A stretch of DNA of 47,989 nt from Candidatus Thiodiazotropha sp. (ex Epidulcina cf. delphinae) (GTDB lineage: Bacteria > Pseudomonadota > Gammaproteobacteria > Chromatiales > Chromatiaceae). A program made the translations under genes and the position numbers. Each line of letters opens with the position of its first letter. Position 1 is the first letter of the stretch. Location: the NCBI GenBank assembly GCA_025656455.1, contig JAHXHS010000040.1, positions 1 to 47,989 on the forward strand, read 5' to 3'. This document shows, piece after piece, positions 9,157 to 17,083 of this stretch. The notes beneath the pieces were generated by a model. It worked only from the letters and a program-made list of their open reading frames with translations, made no database searches and was not told where the DNA came from.

Positions 9157-10243
9157 TATCAAACCCAAAATACTCATCGTGGATGACGAAAAATTCTATA
9201 TTGACGTTGTAGTGGGTCTGCTTGAGGATAACTACAAAATCGTGGTGGCCAAGGATGGGGATCACGCGCTTCGTCGAGCCGCATCGGATCCGCCGCCGGA
9301 TCTGATCTTGTTGGATATCCTGATGCCCGAAATGGATGGCTATGAAGTCTGCCGACGCCTCAAAGCCGATCCGGTGACCCGGGAAATTCCGGTGATCTTT
9401 CTCACTGTCAAGAGCGAGGTGGCCGATGAGCTCAAGGGTTTCGAGCTCGGTGCGGTCGATTATATCTCAAAACCCATGAGTCCCCCCATTGTGCAAGCCC
9501 GGGTGAACACCCACATAGCCCTCAATAAAGCCCGCGAACTGCTTGCCGACCAGAACCAGCATCTCGAAACCAAGGTGCGTGAGCGCACCGAAGAACTGAC
9601 TCGCACCAAGGATGTGGCCATCTATTGTATGGCCTCCCTGGCCGAGACCCGTGACTTAGAGACGGGGAAACACATTCTGCGGACGCAGAACTACGTCCTG
9701 TCGCTGGCTCAGAAATTAAGCGATCACATGAATTTTTCCGATTACCTGAACGAGACCACGATCCAGTTGCTATACAAGACTTCCCCGCTACATGACATCG
9801 GTAAAGTCGGTGTGCCGGACCGCATTCTACTGAAACCCGGCAAACTTGAGCCGGAGGAGTGGGAGCTTATGAAGAAGCACGCGCAATACGGCCACGATGC
9901 ACTACTGCGCGCGGAGCAGGAGATGGGAACCACCGATTTTCTAATGATGGCGCGAGAGATTGCCTATACCCACCATGAGCGGTGGGATGGCACGGGCTAT
10001 CCGCAAGGGTTGAAGGGTAGGGATATACCCATATCCGGCAGGTTGATGGCTATCGCGGATGTCTATGACGCACTGATCAGCCGGCGGGTCTACAAGGATC
10101 CTTATTCACATGAGAAAGCGGTTGAGACCATAAGCGAGGAATCAGGCAGCCATTTCGACCCGGATGTGGTAACAGCCTTTATGGTGCTGCAAGAAGAATT
10201 CCTGCGGATCGCAATTGAGTATGCCGATACATGGCCAGGGTGA
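9149..10243 (+). CDS. Response regulator with HD-GYP cyclic-di-GMP phosphodiesterase domain
   Basis: A 364-residue cytoplasmic protein. The N-terminal receiver domain (about 5-120) has acid residues at 12-13 and phospho-acceptor Asp56 (LILLDILMPEMDG). A short coiled-coil at about 125-155 leads to an HD-GYP domain (about 160-345). It carries HD at 215-216 in LHDIGKVGVPD and the diagnostic HHERWDGTGYP at 275-285, so the metal-binding and GYP residues are intact. The family hydrolyses c-di-GMP. Its ATG lies inside the end of the hybrid kinase gene (8-base overlap, ATGAGTGA), which argues that the kinase's Hpt domain phosphorylates this receiver. The pair ends about 940 bases before the first octaheme cytochrome start. 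Control of the downstream cytochrome cassette by this pair is plausible but only inferred from position. Confidence 0.95.
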   Translation: MSDIKPKILIVDDEKFYIDVVVGLLEDNYKIVVAKDGDHALRRAASDPPPDLILLDILMPEMDGYEVCRRLKADPVTREIPVIFLTVKSEVADELKGFELGAVDYISKPMSPPIVQARVNTHIALNKARELLADQNQHLETKVRERTEELTRTKDVAIYCMASLAETRDLETGKHILRTQNYVLSLAQKLSDHMNFSDYLNETTIQLLYKTSPLHDIGKVGVPDRILLKPGKLEPEEWELMKKHAQYGHDALLRAEQEMGTTDFLMMAREIAYTHHERWDGTGYPQGLKGRDIPISGRLMAIADVYDALISRRVYKDPYSHEKAVETISEESGSHFDPDVVTAFMVLQEEFLRIAIEYADTWPG

Positions 10244-10914
10244 TGGGTATATTCACTTTTCTCTCACCGGTGGATCTGCAAAGCGACAGCTCTTCTTGTT
10301 TGACTCATTCAGAAATTTTATGGGTAGGCTTTTGGCAATCAAGCCAATCGTTTCCAGAGGTACACCCTTGGCACGGATGATGCTTTATGTACCTGTGGAG
10401 TGATGCGAGGATAGCCTGAAAGGGGGCGAAAATGGCAAAAACAATATTAAAAATAATTAGATGGAGTTAGCCATGGGACACGCGAACCGCAATTCCAGGA
10501 AGGAGCTGAACAACACTTATTTCCTACCCTCATCAGGATCAGTCGGGCTTTTTTGTGTGCTGGTCCGAGTAGGTAAGCAATCATACCTAAATATACTTGA
10601 CAATTTATACCTAAAATTGATCAAATTATAAAATAAAATTATTTGACTATATTTTCCCAAAAACGTTTACTTAGTTCCGCGTCTATTGATTCTGATGCCT
10701 ATATAAGTGTTTTCTATAGAACAGCGTTATATTGTGTTCTGATCAGGAATCTCTTTTGCGGAATCAGATAGAGTTCGAGGAGGGTGATAAGCGAACGGTA
10801 GCCGCCTCGGAGTGAGCGAATCCGTACCATGCGGATTCAGTATATTTGGATAGTCGGGGCATCATTTCATAGTAACTCCGCCCCGACGTAACGTTATCTA
10901 CTAAAGGAATTGAA
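10244..10914 (+). other. Long non-coding gap upstream of octaheme cytochrome copy 1
   Basis: About 670 bases with no convincing conserved gene. It turns strongly AT-rich at 10580-10730. TTGACA at 10597-10602 has a counterpart TTGACA at 20944-20949 at a similar distance (585 and 557 bases) from the paralogous start, so both may be promoter -35 elements, though no strong -10 box is evident. Downstream are a 7-bp hairpin GAATCCG/CGGATTC (about 10826-10846) and a stem GTCGGGGC/GCCCCGAC (about 10853-10889) with no T-tract. These may belong to a long structured 5' leader. Confidence 0.45.
10473..10631 (+). CDS. Possible 52-aa small protein, weak
   Basis: An ATG at 10473 has GGAG about 7 nt upstream and opens a 52-codon frame ending TAA at 10629-10631. 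The product has a basic N-terminus (MGHANRNSRKELNN) and no recognised domain. The frame runs into the AT-rich block where the candidate promoter TTGACA (10597) lies. No equivalent frame was found upstream of the second cassette. It may be chance or a relic; listed only because the ribosome site is reasonable. Confidence 0.18.
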   Translation: MGHANRNSRKELNNTYFLPSSGSVGLFCVLVRVGKQSYLNILDNLYLKLIKL

Positions 10915-11181
10915 CATGCAGGGACACGCTCTTAAACCCCCATCCGTCTTTACTTTCCATTGCCATGGCTCTGTCATGGCTCACCTATTTGTCAAACCTG
11001 TATCAGGGCGACTGTCGCTGAAAGCAAACCCCTATTCATGAAATGGGGAAGGAGGTGAACCGGAGAAAGAAATGTGGACTACCATCAAGCAATCGTTTTC
11101 GCTGTTGATGGTAACTAAAAAGGATCTTCGTTTTTTGGAGATGATTTTCCGTATCTATACGAAATGGAGTTAACAGTAGAC
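10915..11181 (+). promoter_or_regulatory. Conserved structured leader of octaheme cytochrome copy 1
   Basis: This stretch aligns with 21229-21500 before the paralogous cytochrome. Most striking is AAGGAGGTGA at 11049-11058 (21364-21373 in the other copy), a ten-base perfect complement of the 16S rRNA 3' end, lying about 125 bases upstream of the start with no shared reading frame behind it. A hairpin follows: ACCATCAA (11081-11088) with TTGATGGT (11105-11112). The other copy keeps a hairpin at the same place with different bases (GCCATC 21396-21401, GGTGGT 21421-21426). Upstream, CTTTACTTTCCATTG and GTATCAGGGC are also shared. I infer a cis-acting RNA, such as a riboswitch, ribosome standby site or protein target. 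It fits no riboswitch consensus I can recall. Confidence 0.55.
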
Positions 11182-12711
11182 ATGAAAAAGTCAATATTTA
11201 CATCAATTACGATGGCTGCAGTTTTTATTATAGGAACCGCGATCAGCAGCATCTCTATGGCGGCGGTGCCTGCACCGCCGGTAGTACAAAACCAGGGCAT
11301 CCCAGACGGGGTCTTCAACAATCTGCAAGAAGCCGATTGTCGAACCTGTCACAATCAAAATCCCCCTCCGGGAATACCTGTCGATCCGACCTATCTGCCG
11401 AACCGGCATCATCTGTTGGTAGACACGACGATTCCGCCAGACAGTGATCGGCCCAATCCTGATCCTGATGGCGATGGAGTGGTGAATACGCTGTATGAGT
11501 GTCTATCCTGTCACTCCCTGGTATGGAATCCTAATACATTCTCATATGAGTTGGATCCGAACTTCAGGGATTGTTTAGTGTGTCATCAGCAAACGGCTGA
11601 AGCAACCGTCCATCATTTGACGGCGCTCGCGGCGGCACAGGATTGTAAGGCATGTCATGGCGGACTCATCGATAATCCGAATGACGGGCATTACATCCCG
11701 ACCTATCAGCCCAGCCTAGTCACCCCATGGCCGAGCGGCAAGCCTAATGGCGATGATACCGTGCCAGCTAACTCAGCCGGAACATTCGCCGGTAACTGTA
11801 ACTTCTGCCATAACACAGCGGATGGCGCCGGAGGTGCACCGGGTCTCAATCAAGAGCCGACCCAATTGGGCTCCATTGCGTCTGTATACCAGAACCACGA
11901 GACCCATCACGGTACCGGTTTGGCGATCGTCGACAGCTCAAGGTGTGCCTGGTGTCATGATGTGAGTCAACCTTCGCCGGCCTATGCGATCCGTGCTTGT
12001 GAGGCGTGTCATGGAGTAAGCTCACTCCATAACATCACAGCGGATACCGATGGAAACGGCGTTACGCCGGGTGCGGAATTGCCCGGGTACAGCCATACCG
12101 GCGCACAGTCCGATTGTTGGGGATGTCATGGCAACAATGGTGTAATCATGTCAGCGCCGATGTCAGGTCCTGCTATTCCAAGCATCGCTTCAATGAGCGG
12201 TTCAACGGTTGCCGCGGGCGCGGATAGCACTATCACGCTCGGTGGCATGAACTTCACCAACTACATCAGAAATCCATGGACAGGTGCGTTTGATATCCTG
12301 GTGAGTTCCTCTGTTCAACTGACCGATGCCGCTGGCAATGCTACGCTGCTATCGCCATCCAGCATAACGGAGGATACGATCGAGGTGGTGATTCCTGCAG
12401 CCATGGCGGCCGGTAACTATAACCTCACTGCCAAGAAAGGTCCTTCTGAAGGTAATCCGATGAATCTGACCATTACGCCGGAAATCAGCATCAGTTCCGC
12501 TGTCTGTGACGGTGGTGCGCTTACCGTTTCCGGAAGTGGATTCGGCACCCATCTCGATGCGTCCGATTCTGGAACCAGCGTGACCATGGATGGGCAGGCA
12601 GGTGATGTCACCTCCTGGTCCGATACGCAGATTCAAGCGGGATTTACGGGTTGCGGCAGCACCGCTACTGTAAATACCGTCTATGATTCTGATTCCGCTT
12701 CAGTAAATTGA
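11182..12711 (+). CDS. Secreted octaheme c-type cytochrome, OmcZ-like, copy 1
   Basis: A 509-residue exported protein. The signal peptide is residues 1-27 (cleavage before AVPAPP). Eight CxxCH haem sites start at Cys 53, 107, 131, 155, 206, 255, 273 and 312, all within the N-terminal 320 residues. Two IPT/TIG-like beta domains follow (about 330-425 and 430-509). A NRHH motif (74-77) follows haem 1. The order of signal peptide, eight-haem region, then a haem-free C-terminal tail of about 190 residues, with a subtilase gene and a PPIase gene downstream, matches Geobacter OmcZ, whose precursor is trimmed by the subtilase OzpA and polymerises into conductive filaments. Filament formation here is inference. 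ATG 11182 was chosen because GGAG (11166-11169) precedes it and the signal peptide begins there; the in-frame ATG 11164 has no ribosome site. The paralogue at 21501 is very similar throughout. Confidence 0.93.
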   Translation: MKKSIFTSITMAAVFIIGTAISSISMAAVPAPPVVQNQGIPDGVFNNLQEADCRTCHNQNPPPGIPVDPTYLPNRHHLLVDTTIPPDSDRPNPDPDGDGVVNTLYECLSCHSLVWNPNTFSYELDPNFRDCLVCHQQTAEATVHHLTALAAAQDCKACHGGLIDNPNDGHYIPTYQPSLVTPWPSGKPNGDDTVPANSAGTFAGNCNFCHNTADGAGGAPGLNQEPTQLGSIASVYQNHETHHGTGLAIVDSSRCAWCHDVSQPSPAYAIRACEACHGVSSLHNITADTDGNGVTPGAELPGYSHTGAQSDCWGCHGNNGVIMSAPMSGPAIPSIASMSGSTVAAGADSTITLGGMNFTNYIRNPWTGAFDILVSSSVQLTDAAGNATLLSPSSITEDTIEVVIPAAMAAGNYNLTAKKGPSEGNPMNLTITPEISISSAVCDGGALTVSGSGFGTHLDASDSGTSVTMDGQAGDVTSWSDTQIQAGFTGCGSTATVNTVYDSDSASVN

Positions 12712-12750
12712 GTTGGTTGTCTCCACCCTGATGTGTAAGGGGTGGTTAAC

Positions 12751-12828
12751 GGCGGTGGAGTAAGATCCACCGCCGATCTCAAGCTTACTGAGGAACTTTA
12801 CAGGAGGGGTGTTTAACCCCTCCTTTTT
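12751..12828 (+). terminator. Double hairpin with rho-independent terminator after octaheme cytochrome 1
   Basis: A first stem GGCGGTGGA/TCCACCGCC lies at 12751-12774. A second, AGGAGGGGT/ACCCCTCCT followed by TTTTT, lies at 12802-12828 and has the form of an intrinsic terminator. Both are preserved almost base for base after the paralogue (23079-23156). It would uncouple cytochrome mRNA from the protease genes or allow only partial read-through. Confidence 0.85.
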
Positions 12829-12933
12829 CCGATTATCCACAACAGGAGATTAATAACAGGACATTTTTTTACAAAGGGACATAGGTTATCTATTGATAAA
12901 TAAATACGGTTTCAGCGACCTAATGTTCCTGTT

Positions 12934-13008
12934 TGTCGGCTAAGGATGGCTTTCTAAACCGGTGCTGTGATAAAGCCAATGTATCATCCGGACCGGTAAA
13001 TACCGACA
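12934..13008 (+). promoter_or_regulatory. Conserved nested stem upstream of subtilase 1
   Basis: TGTCGG (12934-12939) can pair with CCGACA (13003-13008), enclosing ACCGGT (12958-12963), which can pair with ACCGGT (12992-12997). The stretch ends 24 nt before the protease ATG. The corresponding stretch 23543-23617 before subtilase 2 is nearly identical, and the few differences fall in the inner loop, outside the stems. This suggests a leader RNA or a DNA operator specific to the protease-PPIase unit. Recent gene conversion could also explain the identity. Confidence 0.45.
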
Positions 13009-13032
13009 ATATTGAAGAGAGTGAGGTATGTG

Positions 13033-14544
13033 ATGTTGAAGAAGTGTGTGTCATCCGTTATAGCCGTAGGGCTTACTTGTTTATTCATAAATTCGACTGC
13101 ATATGGTGCTGAAAGAAAAGTGATTATCGGCTTCCATAACGCACCCGGCCCAGCGGAACATGCGATGATTCGTGGCGCCGGAGGGAAAATCAAAAAGCAG
13201 TTCAAGCATCTCCGGGCGATTTCCGCGGATATCTTTGATAGCGATCTGGATGCCTTGAAAAGCAACCCAGGGATTGCATACATTGAAGAAGATGCCGTCA
13301 TACAGGCAATTGATCCGCTGTCAGGCGGCATTCGCAGTCTCAGCGTCGGTACTGCTCAAGCAGCCAGTATCGAGTATGATAATGCCTGGAGTGTCAGCCA
13401 TATCGGTTCGCAAGTTCCCCATGACCTGGGCGTTACCGGCACGGGGATAAAAATTGCCGTTCTCGATACCGGCATCGACTATAATCATCCCGATCTGGAT
13501 ATGAATTATGCCGGGGGTGATAATTTTATCTCCATTGATCCGAACAATCACGATCCCTTGGATGACAGCTATAACAGCCATGGGACGCATGTGGCGGGAA
13601 CCATCGCTGCCGAACTCGATGGGGCGGGTGTTGTCGGCGTCGCGCCTGAGGCAGCCATCTATGCGGTAAAGGTTCTGGACGGCGCGGGATTCGGTTCAGT
13701 CAGTTCGGTTGTTGCCGGGATTGACTGGGCGGTTGCCAATCAAATGGATATCATTAATCTGAGCATGGGGTTCAGCACCTATTTTCAGTCCCTTGCCGAT
13801 GCCTGTGAGGCAGCGAACGCCGCTGGTCTTGTCGTGGTTGCGGCTGCCGGCAATAGTTACGGTGGTCCTGTCATGTACCCGGCGGCCTTGCCGTCCGTCA
13901 TTGCTGTTGGTGCCACCACAATCTTCAATGATATCGGCTTCATGTCCGCAACCGGCCCCGAAATAGAGCTGACCGCGCCAGGGCTCAACGTAAATTCGAC
14001 CATTGCCAATGGCGGCTACGGTTTTCTAGGCGGCACATCCCAGGCGGCGCCTCACGTGACTGGCGTTGCCGCCTTGCTGATGTCAATGGGCGTCGGTGAT
14101 ATCGATGGAAACGGGGTTGAGGACAACAATGACATCCGCCAGTATCTGCAACTGACAGCCCTCGATCTGGGCGATCCGGGTGTCGATACGGTTTTTGGTT
14201 ATGGTCTTGTGACAGCCCCGGAGCCTGTTATTGAAAATCCAATAACGCATCTTGTCGTTGACAAGCTTAAAGGCAGGCCAAAGAAAAGCGCGGAAACCGC
14301 CACCATCGAGGATGGAATATTCGAGATAAGGATCGTAAATACCAGTCTGTCAAAAATAAAAGTGAAAGTTTACGAGGATGAAGAGAAGCGCCGAGATCTG
14401 TCCGAGAAGTATAAGTTCCGAAAGAAGGACGCTCCACAGGAAGTGGTTTTGACTATCGATGCCACGGGAACAAGTTTTGATCTTGTTTTTATTCCAAAGG
14501 GTAAAAAGGGCAGTGTTGCGGATGTCTATATTCAAATGCAATGA
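13033..14544 (+). CDS. Secreted subtilisin-like serine protease (S8), OzpA-like, intact copy
   Basis: 503 residues. Signal peptide 1-25 (MLKKCVSSVIAVGL... ending TAYG). An I9-type inhibitory propeptide spans about 29-93, and the S8 catalytic domain about 120-400. The triad is Asp145 (VLDTGID), His183 (SHGTHVAGT) and Ser336 (GGTSQAAPH), with oxyanion Asn274 (AAGNSYGG). A Lys-rich C-terminal beta-like domain (about 410-503) has no known name to me. It is preceded by the octaheme cytochrome and followed after 74 bases by a PPIase. In Geobacter the equivalent protease OzpA trims OmcZ to its polymerising form, so cytochrome 1 and possibly cytochrome 2 are the expected substrates. ATG 13033 was chosen because GAGG (13023-13026) lies 6 nt upstream; TTG 13012 would add seven residues ahead of the signal peptide. 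Confidence 0.93.
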   Translation: MLKKCVSSVIAVGLTCLFINSTAYGAERKVIIGFHNAPGPAEHAMIRGAGGKIKKQFKHLRAISADIFDSDLDALKSNPGIAYIEEDAVIQAIDPLSGGIRSLSVGTAQAASIEYDNAWSVSHIGSQVPHDLGVTGTGIKIAVLDTGIDYNHPDLDMNYAGGDNFISIDPNNHDPLDDSYNSHGTHVAGTIAAELDGAGVVGVAPEAAIYAVKVLDGAGFGSVSSVVAGIDWAVANQMDIINLSMGFSTYFQSLADACEAANAAGLVVVAAAGNSYGGPVMYPAALPSVIAVGATTIFNDIGFMSATGPEIELTAPGLNVNSTIANGGYGFLGGTSQAAPHVTGVAALLMSMGVGDIDGNGVEDNNDIRQYLQLTALDLGDPGVDTVFGYGLVTAPEPVIENPITHLVVDKLKGRPKKSAETATIEDGIFEIRIVNTSLSKIKVKVYEDEEKRRDLSEKYKFRKKDAPQEVVLTIDATGTSFDLVFIPKGKKGSVADVYIQMQ

Positions 14545-14618
14545 TGTGACAATGCGGAATTTCTCAAGGCAGAGAATGTCTATCACAACGTCAATATCTA
14601 AATTTAGGGATATGAAAG

Positions 14619-15638
14619 ATGAAACACCTGAAATCGATATCGCGAAATGACCATCTCTTTATGAGACTCTTTACGTTTTTAGGATTTGTTTGGATTGTTA
14701 CAGGTTCGCTATTTCTATTTACGGCGAACAGCCACGCCGGCAGCCAGAAAACCGGTGACGGTAGTGCGGATGATACTCCGGATGTGGTTGCAAGAGTGAA
14801 TGGCGTGCCGATCACGCGGGACGAATTAACCCCGCAGGTTGATAAAAATCTACAAAAATATGTTAAATATGGGATGCGCAAACCGAATGACGGCTTCGTG
14901 AAAAAATTGAGGCAAGACGCATTAGACAAGCTCATCGTTGCAGAGTTGTTCTACCAGGAGGCCAGAACAATCAAATTTGACGATCTGGAAAGCAAGGTCT
15001 CAAAGAAATTAGATGAATTAAAGGAACAAGCCGCGGACAATGAGGGTTTTGATCCGAAACTGGCCAAGCAGATGCTGCAAAGGAAAATACTAATCGATGA
15101 GTATCTGGTGCTGAACGAGCTGAAGGATCCGGAATTGCCAGAGAAGGTCATCAAGGATTATTACGAAAAGAACAAGCAGAATTTCCTTCGTAAGGAGAGC
15201 GCGCGAACGAGGCATATTCTGGTTGAAATACCGGAGGATGCCAAGCCTGACGAAAAGGTGGAAGCGAGAAGAAAAATAGAAGAGGCCCGTAAGCTGATCC
15301 TCGATGAAAAGTCTTTCAACGAAGTCGCAATCGAGTATTCAGAATGCAACAGCGCTTCAGGCGGTGGAGAGCTTGGGTATAACGAAAGAGGGTACATGCC
15401 ACCTTTATATGACGAAATAGCTTTTTCGCAAAAAATTGGTGAATTGAGCGAGGTCATTGAGACGGAACATGGATTTCATATTGTCGAGGTCGTTGATCGT
15501 AAGCCGGCTGGTATCGTGCCCTACGATGAGATAAAGGGATTCATCGGAAAATATCTCAACAATCGGCATGCCAAGAAAAAAATGACCGCTCATGTGAGCG
15601 GGCTCAAGGAAAAAGCAAAGGTTGAGATCTACCTTTAA
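14619..15638 (+). CDS. Exported parvulin-type peptidyl-prolyl isomerase, copy 1
   Basis: 339 residues. An N-terminal hydrophobic segment (about 15-38, ending HAGS) serves as signal peptide or anchor. A SurA/PrsA-like chaperone region (about 55-185) begins VVARVNGVPITRDEL. A parvulin domain (about 190-295) carries the family motifs RTRHILVE, SGGGELGYNERGYMPPLYDEIAF and EHGFHIVEV. A short basic C-terminus ends EKAKVEIYL. It would act in the periplasm or outer-membrane path as a folding helper for the secreted multihaem protein or protease. AGGGA (14606-14610) precedes the ATG by 8 nt. It follows the protease by 74 bases without an obvious terminator and so is probably in the same transcript. 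The paralogue at 24699 is closely similar. The function is firm at family level; the client is inferred. Confidence 0.92.
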   Translation: MKHLKSISRNDHLFMRLFTFLGFVWIVTGSLFLFTANSHAGSQKTGDGSADDTPDVVARVNGVPITRDELTPQVDKNLQKYVKYGMRKPNDGFVKKLRQDALDKLIVAELFYQEARTIKFDDLESKVSKKLDELKEQAADNEGFDPKLAKQMLQRKILIDEYLVLNELKDPELPEKVIKDYYEKNKQNFLRKESARTRHILVEIPEDAKPDEKVEARRKIEEARKLILDEKSFNEVAIEYSECNSASGGGELGYNERGYMPPLYDEIAFSQKIGELSEVIETEHGFHIVEVVDRKPAGIVPYDEIKGFIGKYLNNRHAKKKMTAHVSGLKEKAKVEIYL

Positions 15639-15691
15639 AGGGAAATTGAACACGATTAACCAACAGTCAGGAAAAAGGAAAGCTTTCCTTC

Positions 15692-16588
15692 TTGATATGG
15701 TTGTTGATCTGTTTTTCAGGAGTCGAACCGGTTTATGGATATGATCTGACGGAACAAAACTGCCGCTGCTGTCATAGCAGCGGCATCCCTGACAGGCATC
15801 ATCTGCTAGTGAATTCAAGGCAATATGTCTGCATGGATTGCCACGATCTGGCGTGGGATAATACAACATTAAGCTACACCACGGTTGTAACAAGGGATTG
15901 TCTTGTATCTCAAGTTTCGGCGTTCAAATTTAACGCGTTTCCATGTTCTATGTGGGACCGCACAATGTGAACAGGGCGTAGGGTGCGGCCTTGCCGCACC
16001 ATGCTGGGTTGCGCGCCTGTTTGCTATGACGGATTTCTTCACTTCGCGGCCCCCTGACCCAATACCTTGGGTTCCTGGGCTTCAAGTTACGGTGCGGCAG
16101 GGCCGCACCCTACGAAACGCGTAGAACATGGGAACAAGATGAACTCCGAAACTTGAGTTGTATGCCTATCGGTTCGCTTGCTGACCGCCATCACGTGGTC
16201 AGCAGTGACTGTTTTTACTGCCACAATGTCTATTACGATCCACGGACGTGCCGTTACGTCATTGATTTCCAGGCTCTTCCCCTGATCGAGTTGGGTAACT
16301 TTCATCTCACTACCCCTTCAGGATAAAGATCTAATCCTCCAAGGTGAAAGTAGATTGCATTGGCAAACCGCTCCTTGTTGCGGAAGCCTCAATACTCACA
16401 ATACTCAGGACAGTCACTATTCCAGTCACACGGTTCCGGCAAACAGTTGCACGGCATGTCATCGATCAAATCTCGCTGATGAACACAAAAAGGCGTGCGA
16501 TGTTTGCCACCAGAGCGACGATCCCTTGGTAAAAGAGGCAATAGCATCCCAAAACAAGGCGTGCCTGGCTTGTCACTTGGAGCCATAG
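15692..16588 (+). pseudogene. Broken small multihaem cytochrome, copy 1, interrupted by a MITE
   Basis: Remnant of the gene intact at 25838. The first part (TTG 15692 onward) encodes the end of a signal region, then YDLTEQNCRCCH, DRHHLLV, CMDCH and the start of a third site (CLV), which the element at 15909-16157 cuts. Beyond it, from 16164, the frame resumes after a one-base loss: SLADRHH, CFYCH, then a stop near 16326. A further in-frame block, 16355-16588, carries three haem sites (CTACH, CDVCH, CLACH) and ends at TAG. Compared with copy 2 the signal peptide start is also missing. The ancestral protein was therefore probably a four-haem N-part joined to a three-haem C-part. The three-haem C-part recurs at 20116-20471. 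Confidence 0.8.
15909..16157. mobile_element. 249-bp MITE inserted in cytochrome gene, with 6-bp target duplication
   Basis: Perfect 12-bp terminal inverted repeats CTCAAGTTTCGG and CCGAAACTTGAG bound the element, and TTGTAT is duplicated on both sides (15903-15908 and 16158-16163). Inner arms CATGTTCTA/TAGAACATG are also inverted. Within it are two GGTGCGGC/GCCGCACC-type hairpins like those found elsewhere in the window. The intact paralogue at 25838 has the uninterrupted sequence at this point, which proves insertion rather than ancestral sequence. No transposase is encoded. Confidence 0.92.
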
Positions 16589-17083
16589 TATTCCAAGCTG
16601 TTTTTTTGCGCTCAAAGAATATCGATCACCACAACAAGCGGAATTTGTCTGAAAATTGGGGTCCACTCCTATTCGCCAAGCCGCTGATTCGGCTGCCGGA
16701 GCGAAATGGAGAATCAGGGAACATCATTTAGGAACGTCGTCAATGGGAAGACCCGTGAAAGCTGAATAGCCATGATCTATCCCTGATTGACTTGGCAATA
16801 ATGACAATGGGAAATTAATTCCTGATTTGTGAACCAGTTGGAATTTTCCTGATTAAAGCAAGAATATTATTCCCGGACGTCATTAAACGTTATTTGCGAA
16901 TGAGATTGACGTTACCTCCAGATTGGCGGGCCACAGTTTATTTTTAAGTTTAGAAGTAGTCATCCATGGAGTAGGTACTAAACGGGGTGGGGACTGTTCA
17001 ACACTCTCCGGACGCCCAGCATTCCCATATTAAAGAAGCACACTATATTCAGCTGTTTCCACTTAAATTTAAGGAAAGATTTA
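16589..17083 (+). other. Non-coding gap before the PKD protein gene
   Basis: About 495 bases without a supported gene. I see no terminator with a T-tract and no repeat shared with other parts of the window. It presumably holds the promoter of the PKD protein gene, but no -35/-10 pair is convincing. Confidence 0.4.

Noticed and set aside
11072..11175. 34-codon leader peptide frame directly before cytochrome 1
   Set aside because: It has GGAG upstream and stops just before the cytochrome ATG, but the other copy has a different, shorter frame; conservation is at the level of sequence blocks and structure.
10915..11181. c-di-GMP (GEMM-I) or cGAMP riboswitch before the octaheme gene
   Set aside because: Tempting because GEMM variants control extracellular cytochromes in Geobacter and an HD-GYP gene is next door, but the ordered GEMM core motifs (such as GACGCAAAGCC and the tetraloop receptor arrangement) cannot be found in either leader.
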